A DNA stretch of 64,000 bases, from positions 3,588,714-3,652,713 of the forward strand of contig JAQFVV010012506.1 in NCBI GenBank assembly GCA_028023455.1, written 5' to 3'. Below the pieces are notes generated by a model. The model had not been told where the DNA came from, ran no database searches, and saw nothing but the letters and a program-made list of their open reading frames with translations. Below are positions 33,465 to 46,618 of this stretch, one piece after another. Every line of letters starts with the position of its first letter. Positions within the stretch are counted from its first letter, which is position 1. A program made the position numbers and the translations under genes. This stretch comes from Epiperipatus broadwayi. Lineage: Eukaryota; Onychophora; Udeonychophora; Euonychophora; Peripatidae.

Positions 33465-35697
33465 ATTCCAAAGTTTATTACTTCACCACAGCATCAAAAC
33501 ATGCTGAGCAGAGAGAGCATTACTTAAGATTTACTGATATGAAAACTGCTTATCTTTTGTTTTTTTATTTTCAACTCATCATATTAAAAAAAGAAGAAGT
33601 TATAATTAAAGATATTAAAAAATTTGAGTTAACAAAGGAATTTTTATTTCTTTATAGAATTCAGTTAGAAAGATCCCTGCCCTCATAGTTTATTATTTAA
33701 TTTATAGCTGCATATATCTATTTTTGTATTTAAATAGGTTATGTTTGGTAACAGTATTTGAATGATCTTTGTAATGGATTCCACATTAGATTTTTTTTCT
33801 ATATAATGGTATTTTGTCATTGAATATTTCTTTGTGAATTAAACTATCCCAAAATTTTTTTTATTATTATTATTAATTTTACGATTAATATATGATATCG
33901 AACTCCCCATATGCATATGTTGAGCTAACAATTTGCAGCATAATAAATATACCAAAATGGGTATACTGTCCCACATTTGAATATATTACATTATATAGAC
34001 CTGAATGATGATGACCATTCCACTAGTCGATTATATTTCCTTACCACCTTATATCATAGCAATATTCAGAGAGTGAAGTAACAAACTCTCCAAAAGCATT
34101 TTTATAAGTAATTATACCTAATCACTACTTTCATTGCTGAAAGAATGCCTTAACTGCTCTCATCTAAATATGCCCTTTTCTCAGGCTGTGTGTCAAATTA
34201 TTTGTAACTAGATTTAGAATGAGAGGGACAAAATGGACAACTAAGTTTAAAAATAATATGAATAAAACAAAATTTATTCACAATAACTATAGTATTTACA
34301 GTCATTATAATCTATTCCTCTATAATTCAGACAAATATAAGTAAATATTAAGTCAGGGGTATATTTATATTGGAGAAAGTTCATTTAACTTGAATGAATT
34401 TAACCACGAGCTCCAATATTCTTACATTAATTATTAAACCCCACTTTCACACAATTATTATTATTAATTAACAAATAAATATATATGCATAATACTAAGA
34501 AATATTAAAAATTGAAAAGAAAAAAATATTAATATATCTAGTAACTGTTAAAGATTAAAATGTGTGTGACAATAATCTAAAATCAATGGGGGGGGGGGGG
34601 GATGAATATTTAAATATTTTGTGATCATTTTTTAAAGGACTTTTCTCTAGATAAAATTGATTTTGCTTAATACTTTCAGAATTTCTGATTTTTATTATTA
34701 GTTGATTAGAATAGGTTTGAGACAGTCACTCCCAATCAAAATTCATTGCTTCCTCCAGATAATCTTCTTTTGCTCTTCTTCATTATAAACAAGTATAATG
34801 GCAGTGTGTATGGATTGTGTGTCTATTATGGATAGGTTTACAAAGACTAGTGAAAGATTCCAAGCAACTGTTTGTTTTTATTTCATTGACTATGGTTACA
34901 GGCAGGAACAATGTAGTTTTAAACTTGTCAGAAGGTTACACAGTTCCAGGTTTTGATGGGCAGCATACTAATAAAAGGTTTTATCCCTTCATGTTGGGAC
35001 ATTCAATCATAATATATGTTTTCACATTAGCTTAATTAAGAATTCACAATTTAGCAGTTTGAATTACTAGGGGATGCCCTTCTGACCAGTTCAGTTCTCT
35101 TGAATGTTATTACTAAAGCCTCTTAAATGGTTGAGATGAACCACATGCAAATTCTCATAATTGAGATGAACCATAAGCCAATTCTCATTCAACTTTTTTT
35201 AAGCTAAATTTTTTAAAAAAAAATTTTTCTTGGGCATTTGTCTGCATCAATGTTGTTTATCGCTTCCAGTGTCTGTCACTTAATTTGTACATCATCCACC
35301 ATAAAACTCCACAATCTAAGTACCTTTATCATTTTTGCCTCCTTTATTAGTTTTAACTTATTACATTTTTTCTTTTTCTTTTAATATCAAAATAACATTT
35401 CTTTGTCTTTACAAAAAAAAAAAAGCATACATATTTTTTCTTTTTCTTAATTGCATTCATTGTTATTAACATTTTCCAAATTTCACTCTTCTTTATATAA
35501 GCACAGAGACACTAGATAAGAAATAAATTCTTTCTAAATCACCTTCATTTAATATATCTATTTTTTTTTGTTTTATCAGCAAAGTACATAAATTAGGTTA
35601 ATTAATTTTCTTTTTTCTTATATATATACATTTATTACCATTTGAAAGATAAGAAGGAAATAAAATTGCAATATTAGAAACAAACAAAAAAAAAGAA
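33465..35697. other. AT-rich stretch, no gene recognised
   Basis: It contains a G14 run near 34,588-34,601 and A/T homopolymers. The segment 34,720-35,170 is less AT-rich and has a 72-codon plus-strand frame (34817-35035) without any recognisable motif; it may be a remnant of an unidentified repeat. A direct repeat GAGATGAACCA(C/T) occurs at 35,133 and 35,163. Confidence 0.4.
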
Positions 35698-35999
35698 TTA
35701 GAACTTTATTGATTATATAATAGGTTTACATTAATACAATGGTGAAAGCAATACAGTTAACGGCAAAGCCGGGATGAGGTTCACACAACTAGTCTTGCAG
35801 TCAGAAACAACAAAGTGTCTAGCCCAAGCATGATAAATAAAATTCTTCAATGGAAAGAAAAGTCCCATGTAGTCTTAAAAATGAATAAAGGAGCTAATTT
35901 TTTGTTTCTATCATGGATAGTCTGAGGCTTTGATATGAATAATTGATGGGGATTATCAAATGGTAGGATTAAAGATAAGCATATATCTAATGGACCAGT

Positions 36000-38900
36000 A
36001 TGCTCAAATTAAGAAAGTGGAAATCCTAGTAGATGGAAACACACCATTACCAAGACTACAAACAGGGTAGTGAGAGTGGGCTTCTGGCTTATATAGATGG
36101 AGGCTGTAATGTCTCTATAATATTGAAGCAAGGTACAGTGACTGAAAACATGCAACATGGTCTCATCATCCCTATGACATAAAGGGCAGACCTGGTCCAT
36201 GTGAGAGAAACACCTATGGGTGACCAGAAAATGGTTTGTATGAAGCACATTTAGGTTTATCTTGATTAAAAAGTCTAAATATTTAGGTTCCAGATGCCAC
36301 CGCTTGAATTTTTTAATAATGTATGATTAGAGAAGGGCAAAAGGGCTGGACAAGGAGGAGTGTCATTATTAATAAGATGATATGCCTCCCAAAGTTAATT
36401 TTTTGAGAATTTGGTTTAATAGGTATAATGGTAAATTTTAAGATTGCTCTAATAGGGATGACAACCAGCTCTTCTCAGGAGGAGGAGGAGTATTCATAGG
36501 GGAAACAGCAGTGAAGCATAATGCATCAGGGAACCAAGGAAAAAATTTTAGGATCGTATTATAGGCATGTTGGATTTGGAACATTGCAATGGAGTGAAAT
36601 GAAAATCCATTGAGTTTTATATACTTCTGAAGGTTTCTGAGGCTAATCGCTACAGTCCTGTCCCTCCAGAAAAGTTTTGAGCATAAAGTGTTTATTTTTC
36701 TTATATCTCATGAGAAATTGATGACTGGCATGAAATAAGAAATCCTTGGAAACACTAAGATATTCAGAAGTGAAATCTTTGCAAAAAGAGATATATAAAC
36801 TTTTGATAATGAAAATATGATCTTGGGAGTAGAGAGAAGTGATTCTTTTATGGTTTTTCTCATTGCTGGGGGGGGGGGGGCAGGAGTTAAAGATCGGAAA
36901 ACCCATTAACCCAAAATGGGAGTTTGGCAGAAAATAGAGAGGTGATAGTGTTCCCTGAGGATATCTTCCATGCCAAGAATTTTCCCATGTTGAAAGTCAG
37001 CCTTGACTCAAAGGAGAAAATCTGCAGAATTTTCACAAGTTTAGGTATTAGGTTTTGGAAAGAGAGAAAAAAGCCAGGTCATCTATGAAAGAGAAATGGG
37101 GAATTGATTTCTTGAGTGCTATGATATATATACCAGGAAGATTCTATTCAAATGTAATTAATAATGGATTAATAGAATTTATAAAAAGCAGGGCATTCAG
37201 TGGGGAGCCCTGTGGAATGGAATTTGTGGAAGAGAAAGAGGAAGAAATCCTCTCATGTAGGGAGATGGAAATGTCCCTATTATTGAGGAGATTATCTATT
37301 ATATTGATAATACCAGATGGGATGTCAAACTTGCCAAGTAGGTTGAGGAGACAATGGATTTGAACCGAGTTGAAGGCTCCAGCAATGTCCAGCTGGATGA
37401 CCACTGGTTTAGATTTTCTAAAGGTTGTACTGTAGTCTATGATCAGTTTAAACAAACCAATTGCTTCAGCCGTAGATGAACCATTTTTGATAAATTGATA
37501 CTAAGATATAAATGGGAGGATCTTATCCTAAATCTTGTCATTTATAACTGATTCCATAATCTTGATCATAATCTTGATCATCAATAGGGTCATGGAGATA
37601 GGCCTGAGGTTCTCAAGAGGTGATGGTAATATGATCTTTTTGAGAAAAGGCACCATCCCTATGAGGTATAGGCCATCAATGTCAAGATATTTAGATGAAA
37701 TGAGGTTAACTATCCCATGAATAATCAGAACCATAAATCTTTCAAGGTGTACCAGGATGAATCGAGGAATAGCATGGAGATCTGGATACATTTTCTCAGG
37801 TATTGAAAACAATTTGGTTATAATGTCTTTTTCTGAGATAATTTAATATTGTGGATTCATTAAAAACTGGTTGATTTGACTCTCGAGGACAATTTGTCAG
37901 TTTGGCCTTAAAGAAATAGAATTTCATTAATCATATTGTTCCCTGAGTATTCTCATCTTTGATAGGAATATTTAATTTGTCTCTGGGGCCCAGGGCCCAT
38001 ATAATGTAGCCCCTAGACAAATTGTGAGGCTGGCTGAGGAAGATCCTCAAGTTTTTGATGGATAGATAATTTGCAATGATTTGTTGATTGTCTTTATATT
38101 GTTGTTTGAGACTGATAATCGTTCCTATTGAAGTAGGGACCAGAAGCATATGTTTCAGGGTGTTATAGATGGACTCCAACTTTTGCAGAAGTGAAATTGG
38201 ACCCTTGTTCCTGATGTATGAAATGAAATGATGGAGTTTAGTATATTGATGAAGGTAAACCATGCTTGAGGTAGGGCCAGGATGTCAATTTTTCTAAAAT
38301 AGATGTAGGTCTCTGAGACAACTGCCTCTGGAGCCGAAGCTTTTAGAAGAATTTGAGTGGTGGACTTCAAGCCTTCACAGAACTGGGGGAACAGGTTTAC
38401 TTATAAATTAATTACAAGCATGAGGTGATCGGAGAATGGAATGGGTTGAAGGTGGGATCAATAATAAAATGAAGGTCAGGGGAATAGTAGACCAGATCAC
38501 TGAGGGATGAATATTGTTTAATATAAAAGAAGGCATCCATAGGAAAGAAGCCCTCTGCACACATGAGGTGGGTATTTGTAAGATGAATATACTTAGAATT
38601 AAAGTGCTGGTATGAAGTGTTAAAATCCTCCAACATTATCATAGGGTAAGGGTTAGAGCTAAGTATCAAGTTAATTAGTTGTATCAGCTAATGAATTAGC
38701 GACATGTCTCTTAAAATAAACGAAGATCACATTTAATCTAAAGAACTGATGAAAGAGGGTGGCAATTAGGAGAAATTGATTAATAACATTTATTCTATAT
38801 GATTTAAAAAGGAAATTATTGTGAATAAGAATGTCTATCCCTGCAGAGGGATGGGCCAAAATGGAATGGTGTAGAGAACCAATTTTGTTGAATCTAATTG

Positions 38901-39000
38901 GAATTTCTGGATTTGAAAAGGGATGCAATTTTTTTTGTTCAGCAAAGCATATTATTTGAAATTGCATTGACCCTTTTAGTTGAGTTATCTTATGTTTCAT
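36000..39000 (-). pseudogene. LINE ORF2 remnant: endonuclease, RT, zinc motif
   Basis: Endonuclease traces: GIDILIHNNF (within 39000-38671), LEDFN and SDLVYYSPDLHFIIDPTFNP (38669-38412). RT traces: PFLKK, LENLRPISM (37812-37528), VVIQLDIAGAFNSV and IPQGSPLNALLF (37455-37144), then SFIDDLAF, whose FIDD is encoded by 37089-37078 and is the catalytic motif. A zinc module CPLCHRDDETMLHVFSHC lies at about 36,195-36,140. Open pieces are 70-110 codons at best, so no functional product is made. The segment 38,370-37,930 is a linker without a recognisable motif. Confidence 0.8.
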
Positions 39001-39009
39001 CAGGTCAGA

Positions 39010-40826
39010 GTTGGAGCCAAAAACAAAACACCAGAATCAGGTAATGAAGTGTGAAAGAAGTCAGGGATCCAAAGGGCCGAGAAAATAGTAACTCATTTCT
39101 TCCTGACTGGCTTAATAGGGATTTTGGATTCCTTACTATCAACCTTGTGATCATCACGGGTCTGAGATTTTCCAGCAGGATGCCTGTGTAAACATCTGTG
39201 CAGAGATCTTTAGGGAGTGTATCAATATCATCTGTAGTCTGATTTCATTTTTTCCCTTTCTTAATTACTCTTGATTCAGGTCAGATGAGCCTTTTCTAGA
39301 CCTATCCAACCTTTGTTTATTGCCATTAATCGAAGAATCACTGATACCTTGATTAGTTCTCTTGGATTTCCTTTTTTTAGTTATGTTGGAGGGAAGTTTG
39401 GTGGTTGTAGAATCTGACCTAGGAGATGTGCTACTGCTTTTTGAAGAGTGTGAGGAAGCATTGGTTGCATGAGGTTTATCATTATTAGTGGGGACCATAG
39501 GTTAAAGAGGTACAGCACTGATAAGATTATGTACTGTAGTATCATTCTTGGGGGAAGTAAAGTCCATGCTACCTGGAGTATTAAGCGGTCTGCAATTATC
39601 CAATTTGATTTTTTCAAGTTACAAATATAACTTATCCTGGAAGGGCAATCTTTAATGAGATGTGTCCACAGTTTACAGTAGAAATACTAGCTGAACACCT
39701 CAAAAGGATATGATTAGTGGAGCAGTATCAGCAGAGTATACAGTAGGGATGGACGTTGAACTCATCCCTTTATTAAGAGTAATGGTGAAAGTTGCCATAT
39801 TGGTCAGGACTAGTGTTTCAACCCTTCTTTCCAAAAGATATCGAAAATTTGAAACAGATCTACATGGCTTGAGAAGATGTTGAAAATCAACATCTTTAAG
39901 CTAAGGTAACAATTGCAGATTTGGTCACTAAAGATTATTAGCCTTTTCATATCAACCACACATAATATTTTATTTCACACGAATTTAATTGATTTCTGCA
40001 AAAATTAACTTTTGTGATGAATCATGAAATCCAACAATTAGGTATCTGCTATTGGGATGATTTAATAACTTAAAAAACAAGATTTCATAATTTTTTCCTT
40101 GAAAGTTCATTACAAAACTCATCAACTGGAAAATTAAATAAAATTACAATTCAAGTTTATAACAGCAAGAATTAAGGTTTTATTGCTACTGTAATTAAGA
40201 AACAATCTATGGGGTTGTGAGGCAATTTTGTCATTAACCTGTGGGTTAAATGATTTAAAGCATGTTGATCAAAATTTAAGTAAGGAAACACAATATTGGT
40301 AGATTCAGCCTGGGAGATTGAGGCTATTTCATCTAACATATTGAAAATATCTTTATCATTCTGAAGATCCTTCCAAGTAGAAGTCTTAGGTCTGTTGGAA
40401 TTTCTTTCAAAGCATTAGCATATGAAATATTATTAAAGAAACTATAGTTAGGTTGAGTTTGGGGGGGGTGGGACTCTGTATTCATAGGACCTACATCATT
40501 GGAAATATTTTTTATATTATCATTGATTGAAACTTTTTTAATGTTGTTGTTTAAAACATTAAATTTTTTAATGTCACTCACTTCTAATGCAGTCCATTAC
40601 AATGATCTCTTCTGTGTCTTCAATTTTCTTTCTGTCTTCCTGAAAGTTGAGGGTGGGGTCCCTTACTAAGATCAATATTTTCATTCATGAAATTAGCTTT
40701 AAGTGGTGTTTTTATTCATGCATAAGCTTCTGAATCAAAAGAGTTATCAGCCATGCAAATGGCTACTTCTTCAGCCAAATCCATATCACTATCAAATCCT
40801 TCTTTTATGATGAATGAAGACTCCAT
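39010..40826 (-). pseudogene. LINE ORF1 (gag-like) remnant
   Basis: The likely start is the ATG at 40826-40824: MESSFIIKEGFDSDMDLAEE follows and stays open for about 36 codons, an acidic N-terminus. Downstream open pieces are 40581-40333 (NISYANALKEIP) and 39498-39265, a serine/threonine/lysine-rich low-complexity tail. Around 39,760-39,640 broken frames show Cys/His spacing such as YCSTNHILLRC and FYCKLWTHLIKDC, consistent with CCHC zinc knuckles that bind RNA in gag-like ORF1 proteins. Confidence 0.6.
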
Positions 40827-41052
40827 TCTTAAGTTGGAAGAAATAATGGGTGTTAATAAAAAAAATTTAACAGTTTTTAGTGAAAAAACCACTTATACTT
40901 GACAAAATTACTACAAATGTTAGCACCAGAAAAGCAGAGTACTTATCAGGACTGCGCTCTTTAGCGAATATATAACTGGATATTATTGTTTATACCTTTC
41001 ACCACTTTAAGAACTAATTTATTAAAAATTATAATATTACTTACATATTTTT

Positions 41053-41700
41053 ATAAGTTTAAAACTTTAGTATATGCGCCTTGAGTGATTAATTTTAACA
41101 AGAGAGACCTCTACAAATCATAACACAAGATTCGATTTTATAAAGATAAGAGGGACCCTCTTATCTCTGAACCTATTTTCTTAATTATATAGGCAAATCT
41201 AAAGCATATTGATTTGGAGCATGAAACTAATAAATTCTTCACTGATTAAGTCCACTATTTCTGTTAAACATTAACGTTCGCGAAATCTTTCAATTTACAA
41301 TGAGTCAATATTCAGATATTAAATTTAGAAATATTTTGAATCAATGTAAAGTTGTAAATATTAATTCTTATTAAGCGCAATATCAGCAAGTAATACTTAT
41401 ATAAGGCTAAAACCTTAATACATGCGCCTTGAGTGCTTAATTTTAACAAGAAAGACCTCTACAAATCATAACGCAAGATTCAACTTTATAAAGATAAGAG
41501 GGACCCTCTTATCACTGAACCTATTTTCTTAATTATATAGGCAAATCTAAAGCATATTGATTTGGGAGCATGAAGCTAATAAATTCTTCACTGATTAAGT
41601 CCACTATTTCTGTTAAACATTAACATTTGCGAAATCTTTTGATTTACAATGAGTCAATATTCAGATATTAAATTTAGAAATATTTTGAATCAATTTAAAG
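41053..41700. repeat. 348-bp tandem repeat, two copies
   Basis: ATGCGCCTTGAGTG occurs at 41,073 and 41,421, and the whole unit (AAAGATAAGAGGGACCCTC, GGCAAATCTAAAGCATATTG, CACTGATTAAGTCCACTATT, ATGAGTCAATATTCAGATAT) is repeated with about 5 per cent change. The first copy is followed directly by the second. A diverged third copy on the opposite strand lies at 63,345-63,575. No protein is encoded. Confidence 0.85.
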
Positions 41701-41832
41701 TCGAATCTTGCGTTATGATTTTTAGAGGTCTCTTGTTAAAATTAAGCACTCAAGGCGCATGTACTAAGGTTTTAGCCTTATATAAGTATTACATGCTGAC
41801 ATCGCACTTCATAAGAATTAATATTTACATAT
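41352..41832. repeat. Element with 130-bp terminal inverted repeats built on the second unit
   Basis: 41,352-41,485 (TAATACTTATATAAGGCTAA, CATGCGCCTTGAGTGCTTAA, then ATAACGCAAGATTC) reappears inverted at 41,701-41,832. The second tandem unit plus this inverted end forms a 480-bp unit with terminal inverted repeats, the shape of a MITE or foldback element; the first tandem unit lacks the inverted end. Confidence 0.75.
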
Positions 41833-42164
41833 TTTTGTCTTTCTCCTAAGATATCTTTTTCTAAACTCTTTTAAATATGTTGAGATCAGTAATTAATATG
41901 CTATCTCAATGTGTTGATCCTAATGAATTTTTAAAAACTAAAATCAATTCCATCACTTCTTTCATTTTTTTTCACATACCAATTTTTTTTAGTATGACCA
42001 GAAGGTCAGTTGAAATGTTGAACATATACCTAAAGAAAAAATTTGACTTGTGTAACATTTATCTTATGCAAAAAGTCATGAGACAGTTTATTTATGCTGA
42101 GAACTGGCTATATGTATAATTATATATTTATATAAGTTTATATAAAATACAAGCATGTGTACAT
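41833..42164. other. Short AT-rich interval
   Basis: An 80-codon plus-strand frame at 41877-42119 has no motif and I treat it as chance. Confidence 0.4.
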
Positions 42165-42778
42165 ATGACATCATTTTCAATTATTATCAATTCACTGCAA
42201 GATAGTTTCTAAGTTAATACAATTTCTTATAATTCATAGCTTTTCCATATCATTCAAAAAAACTTTCTTGCCTCATATATCTTTGTCACAAGTAATTATT
42301 TATTAAGGCCAATTTTTTTAGGGATTTAATTTGAAGCTTCATGTATCCATTAATCATCTCTTTTAACAATATATCCAGCCAGTTACATTTCAGATTTTTA
42401 AATTTTTCCAATAACATAAACAATACTTGTGTGTTGTTTTAGCCATTGTTTATCTATTCTAGTTATTTTCATTGTTATGTGTTGTGAAATCTTTCTATTG
42501 CTGTTTTGTTAAGTGTCCAAGCCTCAGATCCATATGCAAGAATTGCTAAAATATCCTTTCTTCCCAAATACAGTGACATAGTTTATTTAATATTATTTCT
42601 AACTAAAACATCTTTCTAAGTTTTTATTCTATGATTACCTTCATTCATTGTAATTATATGTCAAAAGTATTTGTAGTTGTTTATTTTCTTCTAATTCACT
42701 ACTATTATTTTTTTATTCTTAAATAAATTTTAAAAAACCTTGAACATTAATCTTTTTTTAAGTCCACTAGAGGGAGCC
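42165..42778 (-). mobile_element. Decayed RTE copy, 3' part
   Basis: Aligned by eye with 15,330-16,010 in the same orientation: TTATTATCAATTCACTGCA matches the 3' end, then ACAATATATCCAGCCAGTTA, TAAGTGTCCAAGCCTCAGAT and CTATGATTACCTTC match the C-terminal coding part. It is far more diverged than the copy at 15,311 and holds no open frame. It breaks off at about 42,778 and resumes at 44,836. Confidence 0.8.
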
Positions 42779-44835
42779 TAGGACTCCAGTTTTCACTGTT
42801 TCAGGCTCCCTGTTTTGTTCACCAAAGTCATAGTCCATTGTTGGATTCATAGAAGAAATCTGTTTTATTGTTTTTTCATCTTTAGAAGAAGTTTTGGAAC
42901 AGTTTTCATTCAATTATAATTGAAATTTATCTATCATTCCCTTTTATGCAAATGTATGCCATTAGAAATAGACAAAAGCTAGCTTAAGTAATTATTGGAA
43001 TCATTAAAAATATTATAAACCTTTTAAAAATAATTTTAAATGAAACCAAATAATTCTAAAAAGACTAGACACTAGAAATCCTAATTTCATTGATAGAATA
43101 AACAGGAAATTCATTTGGACATCAAATCTCATAGAAAATGTGGAATATAATATGTTAACAATAATGGTTTCAGGAATTTTATCTTTGCATCAGATTTTAG
43201 CAGTGTTAAACAAGTTTTAAATGTTAATTCGATCTCAATTTTAGAATTGAACATTATAGAAAATAACCTAAGCTATCTCCCTGCACAAAAATCAGATTTC
43301 TCCAATGATCAGAACAGAAGTTATTACCCCCCTTCCGGTGGATTGGGGCCACGAAAAGAAAAAAAAAATTTTTCAAATCAACACAGAATTACAATGAAGT
43401 GATTCCAGAGCTAAAAAAAAATAATGATCTAAAGACAAAAATGAGTGCAAATGATGTTTTAGACCTAAACAGAGACATTGAAGCTGCAAATTAATCATAC
43501 TCTTTTAAGCAATAATTATTGAGAATTTTCCAAAGTTTAACAACAAACTTTCAGATTATACTTGAATCATTGATTACTAATCAAGACCTAAAATAAGTAT
43601 CAACAAATAAAAATCACTGTGAACCCTGAAGGACTTTGGTTGGTGGGTTGAACAGCTACTGTAAACATTTGCAGACTCAGGAATTTGATAATGATTAGGG
43701 GTGGATGTTCAGCTCCATTGATGTCAATGTGCAAGATGATATGGACAAATGATTTGTTCTCATGGTGTGCAAATAAATCTGGCTTGATTTCAAGACTACA
43801 TGAATTAAATGTTGTATTGGTTTGCACTCCTTTTCTTCAAGTGTGGTGATAGTGGTTATAAGGGACTTGGTTCATTTGAGGGGGATGGTCAACAATCATT
43901 GTCAAGCCCAGGTATACCTGCTGGGAGGGTGAAAGTCACTACCTTCACATGGTCTTCACTGTGAAGAGTTACTGCACCTCTTGGATTATTTGATAGGTCA
44001 GTGTTGATTTGCATTCACTATTATTAGGTTTCATTTGTTAGCTTTAAATTTAGTGCATTTGTAAGGCAGTTGGTCTGCTTTGGACCACCGCCAATTTTTG
44101 TAACATTGATGGAGTTTTGTTGTAATATTTTGTGGGCGTGGGTCTGCATTCCTCTTTTCTTCCTCAGGGGTGGCTGGTGGCAGACATTAGTTGTCTGGTT
44201 TATGGTGCAGGCTGTTGACAATTTTGCTGCTACATGGAAAACCTGCTGGGAGGGTACATGGTCAAAGTCTCAGTACTATTCCTGCTCTGGTTAGCTGCTG
44301 TGTCCCCTGATATGCTGGTTTTGGGCAGTGTCGATCTGGATCATTACTTATTACTTCTTAGTTTTTTCCCAAGTTGTCTTTTCAATTTTGGGCAGGTAGA
44401 CCGATTGTGGTCTCTGCCCATTTGGACTGCTAATTGGGAGGCAGAGGTATCTGGAATGGTGGTCTTGACACGGCTCAGCTGTGGGTCGAGAGTTTATTGC
44501 TTGGTGAACTTGGGCCTTGGACCTCGCTGCCTGTTGTGGTTGTTGGCGCAATGCTGGACTTCGGCACCTATTCAGCTGAAGCATTTGGGTCTTTGCTTCG
44601 GGGCCCCAGGGGTGGGATCATTGGGTGATGGTTAACTTTTCATAGCCGGGCCATGTGGATCCACATACAGATACACATTAATCACACTACAGCAATTTTT
44701 ATGGATGTAATTATTTTTGAACATATGTACATTTTACCTTGTTACATTGAACACTGTGTAATCCTCAATGGGTAAGTGTACCCTTAAATTTTCTAATCTT
44801 TCATTAATAAAGGTTACCTTTGAAAGTAATATTTT
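42779..44835. mobile_element. 2.06-kb insertion in the RTE relic, possible Myb/SANT-like remnant inside
   Basis: The RTE homology stops at AAGTCC (42,773-42,778) and resumes with an overlapping repeat of the same target (TTATCTATGGTCC near 44,841), so this block was inserted with a degraded duplication of about 15 bp. It starts ACTAGAGGGAGCCTAGG and ends after AATAAAGG (about 44,810). The part 43,600-44,640 is much more GC-rich than the surroundings. On the minus strand 44221-44024 includes KKRGMQTHAHKILQQNS and TKIGGGPKQ, resembling the end of Myb/SANT-like domains that accompany Harbinger transposons; further down KKRSANQYNI also fits. The plus-strand frame 44234-44635 has no motif. Identity unproven. 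Confidence 0.45.
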
Positions 44836-45390
44836 AGTGTTTATCTATGGTCCTCTTTTTTTGCTTTCATATGATAACTCTTGTAACATATCTTGAAGTT
44901 CTGGTCCATTATTTTTTTAAAATAATCACTTTATCATTTTATTCTTTCAGCTTCTCACTGTATTCCATGAAATACTTCATGTAAAATTGCTAAAAGTTTT
45001 GGAAATATGAAATCAACCAATCATACATACTTATCAATATTATATGTATTTATCAAAGTTAATCTTCTTGGTACTATCATATAATCTACTCATTCCTGTT
45101 ATATTTTGATAAATATTTTTCAGAATTTGCCAAGTTTCAAAGCTTTAGTTACTGCAGATATGCTTACATTTCATAATTTATAAATCCAAATCACAATGGC
45201 AACTTATTTTCATTACTTATCTCTATAACTTCTCTTAATACTTGGATGTAATCTATTTTGTTAAAATTACTTTAAATCAAATTTGTTAATAATTTTTAAT
45301 AAATTTTGTTTTTAAAACTCCTGATAGGTATGAAATTTTTAATATGTTTATTTTTACTTTTCTTAAATATGAATATCATCAGTAGTATGT
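44836..45390 (-). mobile_element. Decayed RTE copy, 5' part
   Basis: This continues the homology interrupted at 42,778: TTTCATATGATAACTC, TCTTGAAGTTCTGGTCCATT, ATACTTCATGTAAAATTGCT, AAGTTTTGGAAATATG and ACTCCTGATAGGTATGAA correspond to 16,020-16,620 of the better copy, covering RT from upstream of the catalytic motif to the NYRPIS region. The copy then stops, so it was 5' truncated inside the RT. Confidence 0.75.
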
Positions 45391-46618
45391 TCTTTCAAAT
45401 ATATGGCATATGGCTGCGTATATGTATTAATGTAAAATTATTACATTAATAAGCAAAAAAGAATTAAAATTGAAGATATAAAATATATGTGTATATGTAA
45501 TTATATAATAAAATATTATTTTGTCAGCAATAATTTTGAAGAAGAATCCTATACTATCAAAATTGCAAAAAATAATAATGAAGTATTGTGTTAAAATAAA
45601 AATTCAAAAAATATATAAGATTATTCGTATAAAATATATTTTCTAGACAGTAATCTATAAAGATATGAATGATGGCAGTAACATCAATTTTGATATCAAT
45701 CTTTGTGATCGTGTTGTGGTCTTTTAAAAATAATGGACATCACTTATATATACGATTTTTTTTTTCCGTTTGCTTTTAATTAGAGTAATGTAAGATTTAT
45801 TTTATTTTTCAATTTTCCTTTCATATTTATTGTACTATTTAAGTTAGAACTGCCATGAAATATCCTACAGGTATTATTATCTTTTGTAACAACTTTTTAT
45901 TTATTTTTAGAAATACTGATTATAATTATAAATATTATTGCATGCACTTATTGAATTTTAATAAAGCAAAAGTAATATATATATTTTTAAAAAATGATCA
46001 AACCAGTGAAAGTTGATCATTTGCATTCTCATTGAAACATCCAATTTTTTTTTTTAAATGCCATAACTAATTACCATATTTTTACATATACCTCGTACAT
46101 ATGCCAATACCACGCACCCAATTTTTTTCAGTAAAATGATAAAAATCTATAAATAATATCTACAATGGTAAAAATAAAAACAATACAATACTTAATAGTA
46201 TAGGATGATTCATGACAGCTCTAGCCAATATGTTTATTTTTAAAGGTAGATTGTTTTATTTATTTTGTTAATATGATGGATAAAGGTGCCGATTTTATAT
46301 ATTTATTATTAATTTATATTATTTTTTAATGAATTGGAAAAACAAAGAGCAAAAGTAGTCATGATTTTAATATTTAACAATTGAAAATCATTCACTACAT
46401 AAGTTTATATACGGAAACAATTTGTGAAAAAAATATTGTCAATTACCAAAAAAGAATTAAGAATCTTGTCACAGATAGATACGAGGACACATGGAACTTA
46501 TTTCATGTCCCTCAACCACCCTAAAAGATCTCAACAGAACACACTCATCAACACCGCATAAGGTCAACCTGCAGCCTAGGTATAGGATATATGCAGAATG
46601 AACTCAGCCACAACCAAA
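45391..46618. other. AT-rich stretch, no gene recognised
   Basis: 46,490-46,618 is less AT-rich (CGAGGACACATGGAACTTAT and onwards) but shows no frame or repeat partner. Otherwise nothing was seen. Confidence 0.4.

Larger units (their letters stand above)
35698..40900 (-). mobile_element. Decayed non-LTR retrotransposon with gag-like ORF1
   Basis: On the minus strand an ORF1 (from about 40,826), an endonuclease, a reverse transcriptase and a C-terminal zinc motif follow in LINE order over 5.2 kb, with many stops and frameshifts. The 3' part includes AATAAAG near 35,708 but no poly(A). Two 348-bp tandem repeats lie just upstream (41,053-41,700) and may be 5' units. The ORF1 carries zinc-knuckle traces instead of the PHD/esterase pair, so this is a different clade from the LINE at 28,316; the Jockey/I-type group is likely but not proven. 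Confidence 0.75.

Noticed and set aside
34588-34601. Poly-G runs (also near 25,480 and 36,870) as quadruplex regulatory sites
   Set aside because: Single uninterrupted homopolymers without neighbouring G-tracts; more likely slippage or sequencing-prone microsatellites.
41053-41832. CRISPR-like or satellite array
   Set aside because: Only two tandem units, of 348 bp, with no spacers; the inverted end shows a transposon-like structure.
44234-44635. 133-codon plus-strand frame with hydrophobic N-terminus, tempting as a secreted or membrane protein
   Set aside because: Trp/Leu/Gly-rich translation of a GC-richer block with an overlapping frame on the same strand; no domain, no conserved motif, and the minus strand fits better as decayed coding sequence.
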